From an uncultured Carnobacterium sp. (GTDB taxonomy: Bacteria > Bacillota > Bacilli > Lactobacillales > Aerococcaceae): 5,700 nucleotides of DNA. A program made the position numbers and the translations under genes. Shown here piece after piece: positions 1 to 4,678 of the stretch (positions are counted from its first letter, which is position 1; every line of letters starts with the position of its first letter). The stretch is from positions 1-5,700 of the forward strand of contig CALALK010000319.1 of assembly GCA_937923125.1 (NCBI GenBank). The letters are read 5' to 3'. Under the pieces are notes generated by a model. The model saw only the letters and a program-made list of their open reading frames with translations, was not told the origin of the DNA and searched no databases.

Positions 1-215
1 GTACTCATCCAGTACTTTCGGGTCCTGCTATGGATAATATCCAGAAATCAGCTATTAAAAAATTGGTTGTTTTGGATACCATCTACTTACCAGAAGAGCG
101 TTTGATTGATAAGATTGAGCAAATTTCTATTGCTCACCTCCTTGGAGATGCAATTATTCGTATCCATGAAAAACGTCCTCTTTCTCCCCTGTTTAACATT
201 GAGAAAAAGATTTAA
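1..215 (+). CDS. prs: Ribose-phosphate pyrophosphokinase, C-terminal end (partial)
   Basis: This is the last part of an open frame that enters from the left edge; the first full codon is at base 3. The visible residues begin [12 protein letters not shown] and end [10 protein letters not shown]. This matches the C-terminus of PRPP synthetase, where a THxxLSGPA segment is followed by a VVLDTI strand, a PEE..IDKI stretch and a final helix ending in SPLF. The enzyme transfers pyrophosphate from ATP to ribose 5-phosphate in the cytoplasm, making PRPP for nucleotide, histidine and NAD synthesis. About 70 residues are visible of a family that is usually near 315-325, so the active-site regions lie outside the window. 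An intrinsic terminator follows 22 bases after the stop codon, so this is the end of its transcription unit. The gene converges on the minus-strand genes that fill the rest of the window. The identification rests on recalled family sequence but is a close match. Confidence 0.93.
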   Translation, partial: THPVLSGPAMDNIQKSAIKKLVVLDTIYLPEERLIDKIEQISIAHLLGDAIIRIHEKRPLSPLFNIEKKI

Positions 216-237
216 TTCATTCGTTAAATAAAACAAA

Positions 238-275
238 ACTCCTAACAAAGTGATAGACCTTGTTGGGAGTTTTCT
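238..275 (+). terminator. Intrinsic terminator of prs
   Basis: The arm ACTCCTAACAA (238-248) pairs with TTGTTGGGAGT (260-270) with one T-G wobble, leaving a loop of about 11 bases. The run TTTCTT follows directly. An A-rich stretch lies just upstream (231-237), so the hairpin might also stop transcription arriving from the other strand. Confidence 0.88.
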
Positions 276-293
276 TAATTAGATCAGAAAAAT

Positions 294-397
294 GTGAAAA
301 TTTCACTAATTGTTCGTTTTTTAGTCCATTTTTTTCCTTAATCTTTCTAGAATAGTGCTTATTTTTTTAGAATATAATAAATTTCACTCGTTTTTTA
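294..397. repeat. AT-rich non-coding stretch with a palindrome and a degenerate direct repeat
   Basis: This lies within the 351-base gap between prs and the cell-wall gene, and no credible coding frame is seen in it. GTGAAAATTTCAC (294-306) is a perfect 6-1-6 palindrome. AAATTTCACT occurs at 298-307 and again at 379-388. Each copy is followed by CGTTTTTTA, at 315-323 after a 7-base gap and at 389-397 with no gap. The repetition is visible directly, but in such AT-rich DNA it may be chance or decay. No function is assigned. Confidence 0.4.
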
Positions 398-429
398 CTA
401 GGAAAATTAAAAAATTTTTAAGAAAAAAC

Positions 430-457
430 TTGACAACTCTAATATATGTGATATAAT
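430..457 (+). promoter_or_regulatory. Consensus sigma-A promoter with extended -10
   Basis: TTGACA (430-435) and TATAAT (452-457) are both perfect hexamers, separated by 16 bases. TG at 449-450 sits one base before the -10, giving the extended TGnTATAAT form. Transcription would start near 464 on the plus strand. No protein gene lies downstream on that strand; only a palindrome and the hairpin at 515-561 follow. The promoter might drive a short RNA, act as an antisense promoter against the end of the cell-wall gene, or be a relic of a lost gene. Confidence 0.75.
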
Positions 458-466
458 TTAGGGTAG

Positions 467-481
467 TAAGGATTATCCTTA
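467..481. promoter_or_regulatory. 7-1-7 palindrome at the predicted transcription start (possible operator)
   Basis: TAAGGAT, one base, then ATCCTTA forms a perfect 15-base palindrome just downstream of the 430-457 promoter, where a bound repressor would block initiation. A 7-1-7 layout is known for Fur/PerR/Zur-type sites, but this sequence is not a clear match to any of their consensus sites. It could instead form a small hairpin at the RNA 5' end. Operator function is inferred from position only. Confidence 0.4.
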
Positions 482-514
482 TAATTAAATTTAAAAATTA
501 AAAAGCACTTTAAT

Positions 515-561
515 AAAAAAACACACTATTTCTTTAAATGATTATTAAGAATAGTGTGTTT
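515..561 (-). terminator. Strong intrinsic terminator of the 3D-domain gene, possibly bidirectional
   Basis: AAACACACTATT (519-530) pairs perfectly with AATAGTGTGTTT (550-561). The stem continues as CTT/AAG past one bulged base and closes on a loop of about 12 bases. Read on the minus strand it is followed by a run of seven T (from 521 down to 515), and it starts 5 bases after the stop codon of the 567-1652 gene. On the plus strand the T-run is weaker, so it may also end transcription from the 430-457 promoter. Confidence 0.9.
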
Positions 562-566
562 ATATT

Positions 567-1652
567 TTAATTTAAAATTCGAATCGTAACGTTACGTCTT
601 CCCCATTGATTTGCTTGTTCAACTGTTGTGAAGTGAAGGTCAATGATATTGCCTTTAATCGCTCCACCAGTATCTCCTGCAATCGCAATTCCGTAACCAG
701 GAACTTCTACTAAGCTTCCTAAAGGAATCACGCTCGGATCAACGGCGATTACTGTTGGATTCTTACGTAAATCGATTCCTGTAGCTGTGTAATAGCTTAA
801 TCCAGGTTCGTTATAAGAATATCCAGTCGCTTGAACGTTTAATGTTCTTCCACCAGATTGGTTGCTTGATGCAGCTGCTTGTGTTGTTGGTGTTTCTGAT
901 GTCGCAGGTGCTTGCGTTTGAGCAACCGTTGTAGCCGGTTCAGCTGTCGCAGCTTGAGTAGTTGGTGTTTGCTGTGAAGCAGGCGCTACATTTGGTTTAT
1001 CTGAAGTTAATTGTGCAACTGCTGTAATAGCTGATGCCACAACTCCAGCTGTTTCTTTCTTTTCTTCTTGAACTTTTGCAAGAGCTTCTTTGTTATCGGC
1101 GATTAATTTTTTCAAATCATTTACTGAACTTTCAAACGCTTGACTTTCAGCAGTAAGTTGTTCTTTTTTAGCGACTAAGTCAGTTGACGCTTGTTCTGCT
1201 GCTTTTTGTAGGCGCGATAATTCAGCTACTTGCGCGGATAAGTTCTTCAACACTTCTTCATCTGATTGGAATAATTGTTGAAACACAAATAATCGATTTA
1301 AGAAATCTGAAATACTTTCTGAATTAAGTAAATGTAAAATACTGTAAGAAACAAAGTCAGAAACTTGAATTTGTTGCAATCGTTTAGATGCGACTTGTTT
1401 ACGTTCTTCCACTTTTGCTTCTTGAGTCGTAATCTTTTCAGCAAGTGTTTCTTTCTCTTTATTGAGAGAATCGATTTGTTGGTTTAAACTTTCAATTTCT
1501 TGATATTTCGAATTCACTTTTTGTAATTCTGAAGTTAATTGTGCTTCTAGCTTTTGAACATCTGATTCCTGTGCAAACACGCTTGGTGCTAAAGGTCCAG
1601 ACACTAATAAGAAAGCCATTAAAATCAGAACAATATTTTTAATCTTTTTCAA
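567..1652 (-). CDS. Secreted coiled-coil (PcsB/CwlO-like) 3D-domain cell-wall protein
   Basis: This 361-residue protein starts with a signal peptide: KKIK, a hydrophobic core, then VFA|QE with likely cleavage after residue 27. Residues 28 to about 203 are rich in Glu, Lys and Gln with heptad character. Segment 97-138 (SDFVSYSILHLLNSESISDFLNR onward in outline) resembles the hairpin region of the PcsB/CwlO coiled-coil domain. A Thr/Ala/Pro/Gln-rich linker (about 204-268) carries TPTTQAA twice, at 229-235 and 254-260. Residues 271-361 form a 3D domain, as in YocH, YuiC and MltA-type enzymes, with TATGIDLRKNP and three Asp in AVDP (305), AGDTGG (327) and NIIDL (338). The likely role is peptidoglycan cleavage or remodelling outside the cell. 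In known PcsB proteins the coiled coil is paired with CHAP, and in CwlO with NlpC/P60; here a 3D domain takes that place. The start is TTG: a GGTGAT ribosome site lies 8 bases upstream, an in-frame TGA sits just before it, and the signal peptide would be broken by starting at Met12. Substrate is not determined by sequence. Confidence 0.88.
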   Translation of the reverse strand: MKKIKNIVLILMAFLLVSGPLAPSVFAQESDVQKLEAQLTSELQKVNSKYQEIESLNQQIDSLNKEKETLAEKITTQEAKVEERKQVASKRLQQIQVSDFVSYSILHLLNSESISDFLNRLFVFQQLFQSDEEVLKNLSAQVAELSRLQKAAEQASTDLVAKKEQLTAESQAFESSVNDLKKLIADNKEALAKVQEEKKETAGVVASAITAVAQLTSDKPNVAPASQQTPTTQAATAEPATTVAQTQAPATSETPTTQAAASSNQSGGRTLNVQATGYSYNEPGLSYYTATGIDLRKNPTVIAVDPSVIPLGSLVEVPGYGIAIAGDTGGAIKGNIIDLHFTTVEQANQWGRRNVTIRILN

Positions 1653-1660
1653 AAGTGATC

Positions 1661-1666
1661 ATCACC
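1661..1666 (-). promoter_or_regulatory. Ribosome binding site supporting the TTG start
   Basis: GGTGAT, complementary to the 16S 3' end (part of AGGAGGTGATC), lies 8 bases before the TTG at 1652-1650. A second site, GGAG (1677-1674), sits further upstream. It is too far from the TTG and instead suits an ATG at 1662-1660, which opens a seven-codon frame (MITFEKD) overlapping the TTG start. Confidence 0.6.
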
Positions 1667-1680
1667 ACACTTTCTCCAAC

Positions 1681-1697
1681 TTAACCTATATTTTACA
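1681..1697 (-). promoter_or_regulatory. Second, imperfect WalR-like site
   Basis: On the minus strand TGTAAA-ATATA-GGTTAA matches the WalR consensus except for one G at the first position of the second half. It lies between the main box and the ribosome binding site, so binding here would fall near or downstream of the transcription start. One mismatch in AT-rich DNA could be chance. Confidence 0.25.
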
Positions 1698-1727
1698 TTA
1701 GGAACATATTGAGAAAGTATCAGTTAT

Positions 1728-1754
1728 ATTACAGAATTGTAACAAAAGTTTACA
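1728..1754 (-). promoter_or_regulatory. WalR (VicR/YycF) box upstream of the 3D-domain gene
   Basis: On the minus strand the bases read TGTTAC-AATTC-TGTAAT (1744 down to 1728). This is a perfect match to the WalR consensus TGTWAH-N5-TGTWAH. A further half-site, TGTAAA (1754-1749), lies 4 bases upstream of it. The box begins just beyond the stop codon of the deoxyribosyltransferase gene, about 75 bases before the TTG start. WalR directly controls yocH (3D domain) and cwlO in Bacillus, and VicR controls pcsB in streptococci, so the site suits this gene. TATAAC (1728-1723) may serve as the -10 but no good -35 is present, which would fit an activated promoter. Confidence 0.7.
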
Positions 1755-1757
1755 TTT

Positions 1758-2243
1758 TTATGATTCCTTAAGATATGCTTTTAGCGCTTCAAGGAGCTCA
1801 TCGCTGCTAGAAACAATCTCTCCGCGCAATTTCACAAGGCCTGCTGTATAAAGGTTTACATAGCTAAATTGTGACTCAGCTACTTCTTGTAAAGCCTCTA
1901 ATTTTTGAGGATTATCCGCTCCTTGTTGACGGCTATCTGTGTATAACCCAAGAATTGGCATATCCGCATGGTACGCTACTCCAATTTCACTGGCAACACC
2001 GACGTCAATCACTGCACCATCTAAAACTGCAATCATTAAGTCTGATTCTAATAATGCATCTGTATCATATTGGGCAATCATCGTTGAGTCTGCATAAGAA
2101 CTCTTGTCGTTAATCGCCATTTGTTCTTGTGGCAAGTATACCTCTACCCCCGGGAACTGGTTACGAATCTTTTCTACTAGAACTTTGTTAAAGGCTAATT
2201 CCATTTCTGAGAATAATGGACTTGCAAAATAAATTTTTGTCAT
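1758..2243 (-). CDS. Nucleoside 2-deoxyribosyltransferase
   Basis: This 161-residue protein is close to the usual length of the family (about 157-167). It starts TKIYFASPLFS, the typical first strand and loop. The sequence has Asp60 (AQYDTDALLESD), Asp80 (DVGVASEIG) and Glu86. These keep the spacing of Asp72, Asp92 and catalytic Glu98 in the Lactobacillus leichmannii enzyme, supporting an active protein. The reaction moves a 2-deoxyribosyl group between purine or pyrimidine bases in the cytoplasm, for deoxynucleoside salvage; base preference cannot be read here. The ATG is preceded by AGAGGAGG (2258-2251) with 7 bases of spacing, which fixes the start. The preceding ABC-F gene ends in a terminator, so a separate promoter in 2244-2284 is expected. 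A TAAGAT -10 (2272-2267) is possible, but no clear -35 is seen. No terminator follows before the 3D-domain gene, so read-through into it is possible. Confidence 0.9.
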   Translation of the reverse strand: MTKIYFASPLFSEMELAFNKVLVEKIRNQFPGVEVYLPQEQMAINDKSSYADSTMIAQYDTDALLESDLMIAVLDGAVIDVGVASEIGVAYHADMPILGLYTDSRQQGADNPQKLEALQEVAESQFSYVNLYTAGLVKLRGEIVSSSDELLEALKAYLKES

Positions 2244-2284
2244 TTGAATACCTCCTCTAATAATCTTATCCTACACTAAATACC

Positions 2285-2319
2285 GAAAAAAGACCAGAAG
2301 ACTTTAACGCTTCTGGTCT
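2285..2319 (-). terminator. Intrinsic terminator of the ABC-F gene
   Basis: AGACCAGAAG (2291-2300) and CTTCTGGTCT (2310-2319) form a perfect 10-pair stem with a 9-base loop. On the minus strand a T-run (2290-2286) follows directly. The stem begins 7 bases after the stop codon of the ABC-F gene. Confidence 0.92.
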
Positions 2320-2326
2320 ATTCTTA

Positions 2327-3952
2327 TTAGTTATATAAAGCATCTACACGAGCTTGAACAGCCTCATCTTCAAGGAACTCATCATAAGTAGAGCCAAGAC
2401 GGTCCACAATGCCTTTTGGTCCAATTTCGATAATACGGTTTGCTGTTGTTTGAATGAACTCGTGGTCATGACTTGAGAATAGTAATGAACCTTTGAAGGC
2501 GATTAAGCCATCATTCAATGCAGTGATTGATTCTAAGTCTAAGTGGTTTGTTGGGTCGTCTAAAATTAACACATTTGCTTTAGAAAGCATTAATTTAGAT
2601 AACATACAACGAACTTTTTCTCCCCCTGAAAGAACAGTTACTTGTTTCATAACATCGTCTCCAGAGAATAACATACGACCTAAGAAGCTACGTAAGAATG
2701 TGTTATCTTGCTCTTCTACCGGTGCGTATTGACGTAACCATTCTAAGATATTTAAGTTCTCGTTTGAGAATTCATCTGTCATATCTTTTGGTAAGTATGC
2801 TTGACTAGTTGTGACACCCCATTTGAATGTACCACTGTCTGCTTCCATTTCGCCTGTTAAGATCTTGAATAATGTTGTAATCGCAATATCTGAACGGCTT
2901 AAGAAGGCTACTTTATCGTCTTTTGATAATTGGAAGCTTACGTTTTCGAAAATCACTTCGCCATCAATTGTTTTTGATAAGCCTTCGACTAATAATAAGT
3001 CATTACCGATTTCACGCGCTGGTGAGAATCCAACGAATGGGTATTTACGGCTTGAAGGTTGAATATCATCCAATGTAATTTTATCCAACATTTTCTTACG
3101 AGAAGTCGCTTGTTTTGATTTAGAAGCGTTCGCAGAGAAACGAGCGATAAACTCTTGTAACTCTTTGATTTTTTCTTCTTTCTTCGCGTTTTGGTCAGCT
3201 AATAATTTCGCAGCTAATTGACTTGAATGTAACCAGAAATCATAGTTACCAACGAATAATTTAATCTTACCAAAGTCAACGTCCGCCATATGCGTACATA
3301 CTTTGTTCAAGAAGTGACGGTCATGGGATACAACGATAACAGTGTTATCAAAGTTGATTAAGAACTCTTCTAACCATGCGATTGATTTTGCATCCAAACC
3401 GTTTGTAGGTTCGTCTAATAAAAGAACATCTGGTTTACCGAATAAGGCTTGCGCAAGTAACACTTTAACCTTGTCTGCTTCGACTAATTCGCTCATTAAT
3501 TTGTAGTGTTGGTCTTCAGTGATTCCTAAGCCTTGTAATAATTGTGAAGCATCACTTTCTGCTTCCCAACCGTTTAATTCCGCAAATTCGCCTTCGAGTT
3601 CAGCGGCACGGATACCATCTTCATCAGAGAAATCTTCTTTCATGTAGATAGCGTCTTTTTCTTTCATGATGTCATATAAATGTTTATGACCCATGATTAC
3701 TGTATCAATAACGCGTTCATCTTCGAATGCGAAGTGGTCTTGTTTTAAGACTGTTAAACGTTCATGTGGATCTAGAATCACTTCACCAGTTGTTGGTTGT
3801 AATTCTCCAGATAAGATTTTTAAGAATGTTGATTTACCGGCACCGTTCGCACCAATAACCCCATAACAGTTCCCTGGTGTAAAAGTGATGTTTACATCGT
3901 CAAATAATTTGCGGTCTGAAAATAATAGACTTACATTTTGTACTTTTAACAT
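2327..3952 (-). CDS. ykpA: ABC-F family ATPase, YkpA/YbiT type
   Basis: This 541-residue protein has two nucleotide-binding domains and no membrane segment, which is the ABC-F layout of ribosome-associated translation factors. NBD1 has Walker A GANGAGKST (34-42), Walker B with Glu181 in LLLDEPTN and the switch His210 in VVSHDRHF. A short charged linker (about 240-300, including ARFSANASKSKQATSRKK) is typical of the YkpA/YbiT group. NBD2 has an intact LSGGE signature (441-445) and switch His495. Two parts are degenerate. The NBD1 signature reads LVEAD (156-160). The NBD2 Walker A region reads SRSDIAITT (352-360), with Ile358 at the usual Lys, and Asp466 stands at the usual catalytic Glu in LILDDPTN. 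Length and linker give no sign of an antibiotic-resistance ABC-F. The likely role is relief or control of translation stalling, though the exact function of YkpA is not settled. The ATG has AAAGGAG (3965-3959) 6 bases upstream. Terminators on both sides make it a single-gene unit. Confidence 0.93.
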   Translation of the reverse strand: MLKVQNVSLLFSDRKLFDDVNITFTPGNCYGVIGANGAGKSTFLKILSGELQPTTGEVILDPHERLTVLKQDHFAFEDERVIDTVIMGHKHLYDIMKEKDAIYMKEDFSDEDGIRAAELEGEFAELNGWEAESDASQLLQGLGITEDQHYKLMSELVEADKVKVLLAQALFGKPDVLLLDEPTNGLDAKSIAWLEEFLINFDNTVIVVSHDRHFLNKVCTHMADVDFGKIKLFVGNYDFWLHSSQLAAKLLADQNAKKEEKIKELQEFIARFSANASKSKQATSRKKMLDKITLDDIQPSSRKYPFVGFSPAREIGNDLLLVEGLSKTIDGEVIFENVSFQLSKDDKVAFLSRSDIAITTLFKILTGEMEADSGTFKWGVTTSQAYLPKDMTDEFSNENLNILEWLRQYAPVEEQDNTFLRSFLGRMLFSGDDVMKQVTVLSGGEKVRCMLSKLMLSKANVLILDDPTNHLDLESITALNDGLIAFKGSLLFSSHDHEFIQTTANRIIEIGPKGIVDRLGSTYDEFLEDEAVQARVDALYN

Positions 3953-3982
3953 TTCGTTCTCCTTTGTTTATGAATTCGATTC

Positions 3983-4011
3983 ATTCTATCATACTCTTAC
4001 TCTTTTTTAAA
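3983..4011 (-). promoter_or_regulatory. Probable promoter of the ABC-F gene
   Basis: On the minus strand TTTAAA (4011-4006) and TAGAAT (3988-3983) are spaced by 17 bases. These match the -35 at 4 of 6 and the -10 at 5 of 6 positions. Transcription would start near 3976, giving a leader of about 24 bases containing the ribosome site. TATGAT (3993-3988), overlapping it, is an alternative -10. A promoter is expected here because a terminator sits just upstream at 4031-4062. Confidence 0.45.
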
Positions 4012-4030
4012 CCTTTGTACTAACTGTTAC

Positions 4031-4062
4031 AAAAAAATAAGCTAGTCTGCTGTAGACTAGCT
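4031..4062 (-). terminator. Intrinsic terminator of the TA-like cassette
   Basis: AGCTAGTCT (4040-4048) and AGACTAGCT (4054-4062) form a perfect 9-pair stem with a 5-base loop. On the minus strand it is followed by TA and seven T (4037-4031). It begins 18 bases after the stop codon of the regulator gene. Confidence 0.93.
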
Positions 4063-4080
4063 CAAATAGTATTCTGTGTC

Positions 4081-4362
4081 TTACTTTGTAAATTTCAGTT
4101 CAACCTTATATCCATTCTTCGCGGCCATTTCGATAATAGTTGATAAGCGTGGATTCGTTTTCCCTTTTTCTATTGCAGAAATTTTATTTTGTAACAGCTG
4201 ATTCTCTTCGGCATAGCGACTTTGAGAAAGACCGGTTTCAAGGCGTAACTCTACAAGCTGCAATGCAATCTTTTGCTTCGAATACTCCTTATTAAAATCA
4301 GATACAAAATTAGGATACGTAATATTTAACATAGTGTATAATTTCTTCTGGTATCGTCCCAT
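4081..4362 (-). CDS. XRE-family HTH regulator, HigA-like antitoxin candidate
   Basis: This 93-residue protein carries a Cro/C1-type helix-turn-helix over about residues 33-86: VELRLETGLSQSRYAEE, then QNKISAIEKGKTNPRLSTI and a closing MAAKNGYKVELKF. The recognition-helix region and the IEKGKxNP turn are typical of HigA-like antitoxins and small DNA-binding repressors. The chosen start is ATG 4362-4360, because GGAGG (4376-4372) lies 9 bases upstream. The frame is open up to 4473 but no ribosome site precedes the earlier ATG, and that stretch shadows the upstream gene. A later ATG at 4332 also lacks a good site. The gene overlaps the end of the 86-residue gene by 53 bases in another frame, so the two are co-transcribed and probably translationally linked. 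It likely binds the palindromes at 4591-4625 and represses its own operon. The gene order, partner first and HTH second, is that of HigBA loci; the antitoxin role itself is inferred. Confidence 0.82.
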   Translation of the reverse strand: MGRYQKKLYTMLNITYPNFVSDFNKEYSKQKIALQLVELRLETGLSQSRYAEENQLLQNKISAIEKGKTNPRLSTIIEMAAKNGYKVELKFTK

Positions 4363-4570
4363 TTGGTACACCCTCCTTATAGTCTCTTGAAACCTCAAAG
4401 CGTAAATACTCCCGTTTATTCTTTCCTGCTCCCCATTTTTCCCAGACGGCTGGAGTAAGACCTTCTTCTTCAATGATGGTTAGTATTGCTAATATTTTTA
4501 CCAATTCATCATAAGGAAAATCTTTAATATCCTCATATTTTGATTCACTTATTTCAAATGTTTCTCCCAT
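4310..4570 (-). CDS. Unrecognised 86-residue protein, first gene of a TA-like pair
   Basis: I do not recognise this protein with confidence. It starts GETFEISESKYEDIKDFPYDE, then has a hydrophobic helix (LVKILAILTIIEEEG) and a WEKWGAGKNKREYLRFEVSRDYK segment, and ends in IIHYVKYYVS. It is acidic at the N-terminus, with no signal peptide or clear membrane span. The helix-G-basic-REYLRFE order faintly recalls HigB/Gp49-like toxins (helix, then a K/R-rich strand, then ELRF), but the usual C-terminal FxKK motif is missing, so this is only a hint. The start is ATG 4570-4568 because AGGAGGG (4583-4577) is correctly spaced for it. Earlier in-frame ATGs at 4591 and 4576 overlap the promoter or crowd the ribosome site. 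It precedes and overlaps the XRE regulator by 53 bases and shares an operator-covered promoter, which points to a toxin-like or regulator-partner role. It might also be an unrelated small protein. Confidence 0.65.
   Translation of the reverse strand: MGETFEISESKYEDIKDFPYDELVKILAILTIIEEEGLTPAVWEKWGAGKNKREYLRFEVSRDYKEGVPNGTIPEEIIHYVKYYVS
4371..4378 (-). promoter_or_regulatory. Ribosome binding site inside the upstream gene that sets the regulator start
   Basis: AAGGAGGG lies within the coding region of the 86-residue protein, with GGAGG 9 bases before the ATG at 4362. It is the only strong Shine-Dalgarno sequence near any start codon of this frame, and it favours the 93-residue form over the longer open frame. 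Confidence 0.75.
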
Positions 4571-4576
4571 AAACAT

Positions 4577-4583
4577 CCCTCCT
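4577..4583 (-). promoter_or_regulatory. Ribosome binding site at the 5' end of the cassette mRNA
   Basis: AGGAGGG is placed 6-7 bases before ATG 4570, which decides the start of the 86-residue protein. The -10 element ends at 4590, so transcription should begin about 4582-4584. The Shine-Dalgarno sequence would then be at the very tip of the message, leaving a leader of only about 13 bases. Confidence 0.65.
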
Positions 4584-4589
4584 AAACAC

Positions 4590-4618
4590 ATTATACCGTA
4601 TAAGGAATATACCGTATA
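4590..4618 (-). promoter_or_regulatory. Promoter of the TA-like cassette
   Basis: On the minus strand a perfect TATAAT (4595-4590) lies 17 bases downstream of TATACG (4618-4613), a weak -35 (3 of 6). Both elements are embedded in palindromes, so a repressor bound there would cover the polymerase site. The upstream terminator (4639-4671) means the cassette needs its own promoter here. Confidence 0.7.
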
Positions 4619-4625
4619 CGGTATA
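4591..4625. promoter_or_regulatory. Paired palindromic operators of the TA-like cassette
   Basis: TATACCGTATACGGTATA (4608-4625) is a perfect 18-base palindrome over the -35 region. TTATACCGTATAA (4591-4603) is a perfect 6-1-6 palindrome over the -10. The two share the 11-base element TATACCGTATA, with direct copies at 4592-4602 and 4608-4618 (16 bases apart) and an inverted copy at 4615-4625. Self-repression by the XRE protein of this operon is the natural reading, inferred from position and symmetry. Confidence 0.78.
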
Positions 4626-4638
4626 ACTAACTTTTTAT

Positions 4639-4671
4639 AAAAAAATCCGTAGACAAACTTGCCTACGGATT
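4639..4671 (-). terminator. Intrinsic terminator of the Na/Pi cotransporter gene
   Basis: AATCCGTAG (4644-4652) and CTACGGATT (4663-4671) form a perfect 9-pair stem around a 10-base loop. On the minus strand a run of seven T follows, overlapping the base of the stem. The stem begins 7 bases after the stop codon. Confidence 0.93.
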
Positions 4672-4678
4672 AACATTA

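Larger units (their letters stand above)
464..566 (+). ncRNA. Candidate short RNA of about 100 nt (speculative)
   Basis: A transcript from the 430-457 promoter would run from about 464 to the hairpin at 515-561, which is followed on this strand by the modest U-rich run TATATTTT. No open frame with a ribosome binding site is present. The only ATG (538) gives a ten-codon frame without a Shine-Dalgarno sequence. The RNA would overlap the 3' untranslated region of the cell-wall gene in antisense. This is an inference from promoter plus terminator; no known sRNA family was recognised. Confidence 0.25.

Noticed and set aside
349..556. Repeated 9-mer AGAATAGTG at 349-357 and 548-556
   Set aside because: It is too short and lies in AT-rich DNA. 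The second copy is part of a terminator stem, so chance is the simplest explanation.
538..570. Ten-codon plus-strand frame starting at ATG 538
   Set aside because: It has no ribosome binding site and sits in the terminator loop and arm.
1871..2113. Plus-strand open frame of 80 codons inside the deoxyribosyltransferase gene
   Set aside because: It is antisense to a well-supported enzyme gene, has no ribosome binding site and its translation resembles no family.
2493..3062. Two plus-strand open frames (2493-2732 and 2811-3062) inside the ABC-F gene
   Set aside because: Both lie opposite conserved ABC-F motifs and show no start signals, so they are shadows of the real gene.
4016..4030. TGTACT and TGTTAC near the ABC-F promoter as a WalR box
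   Set aside because: The spacing is 3 bases instead of 5 and the first half breaks the TGTWAH pattern.
4363..4473. N-terminal extension of the XRE regulator (37 more residues)
   Set aside because: The extension lies over the coding region of the 86-residue protein, has no ribosome site at its first ATG and reads as a low-quality basic sequence. The start at 4362 has a strong site.
4571..4591. Longer start for the 86-residue protein (MCLGGMF extension)
   Set aside because: The first ATG overlaps the -10 element and would not be in the transcript, and the extension encodes the Shine-Dalgarno itself.
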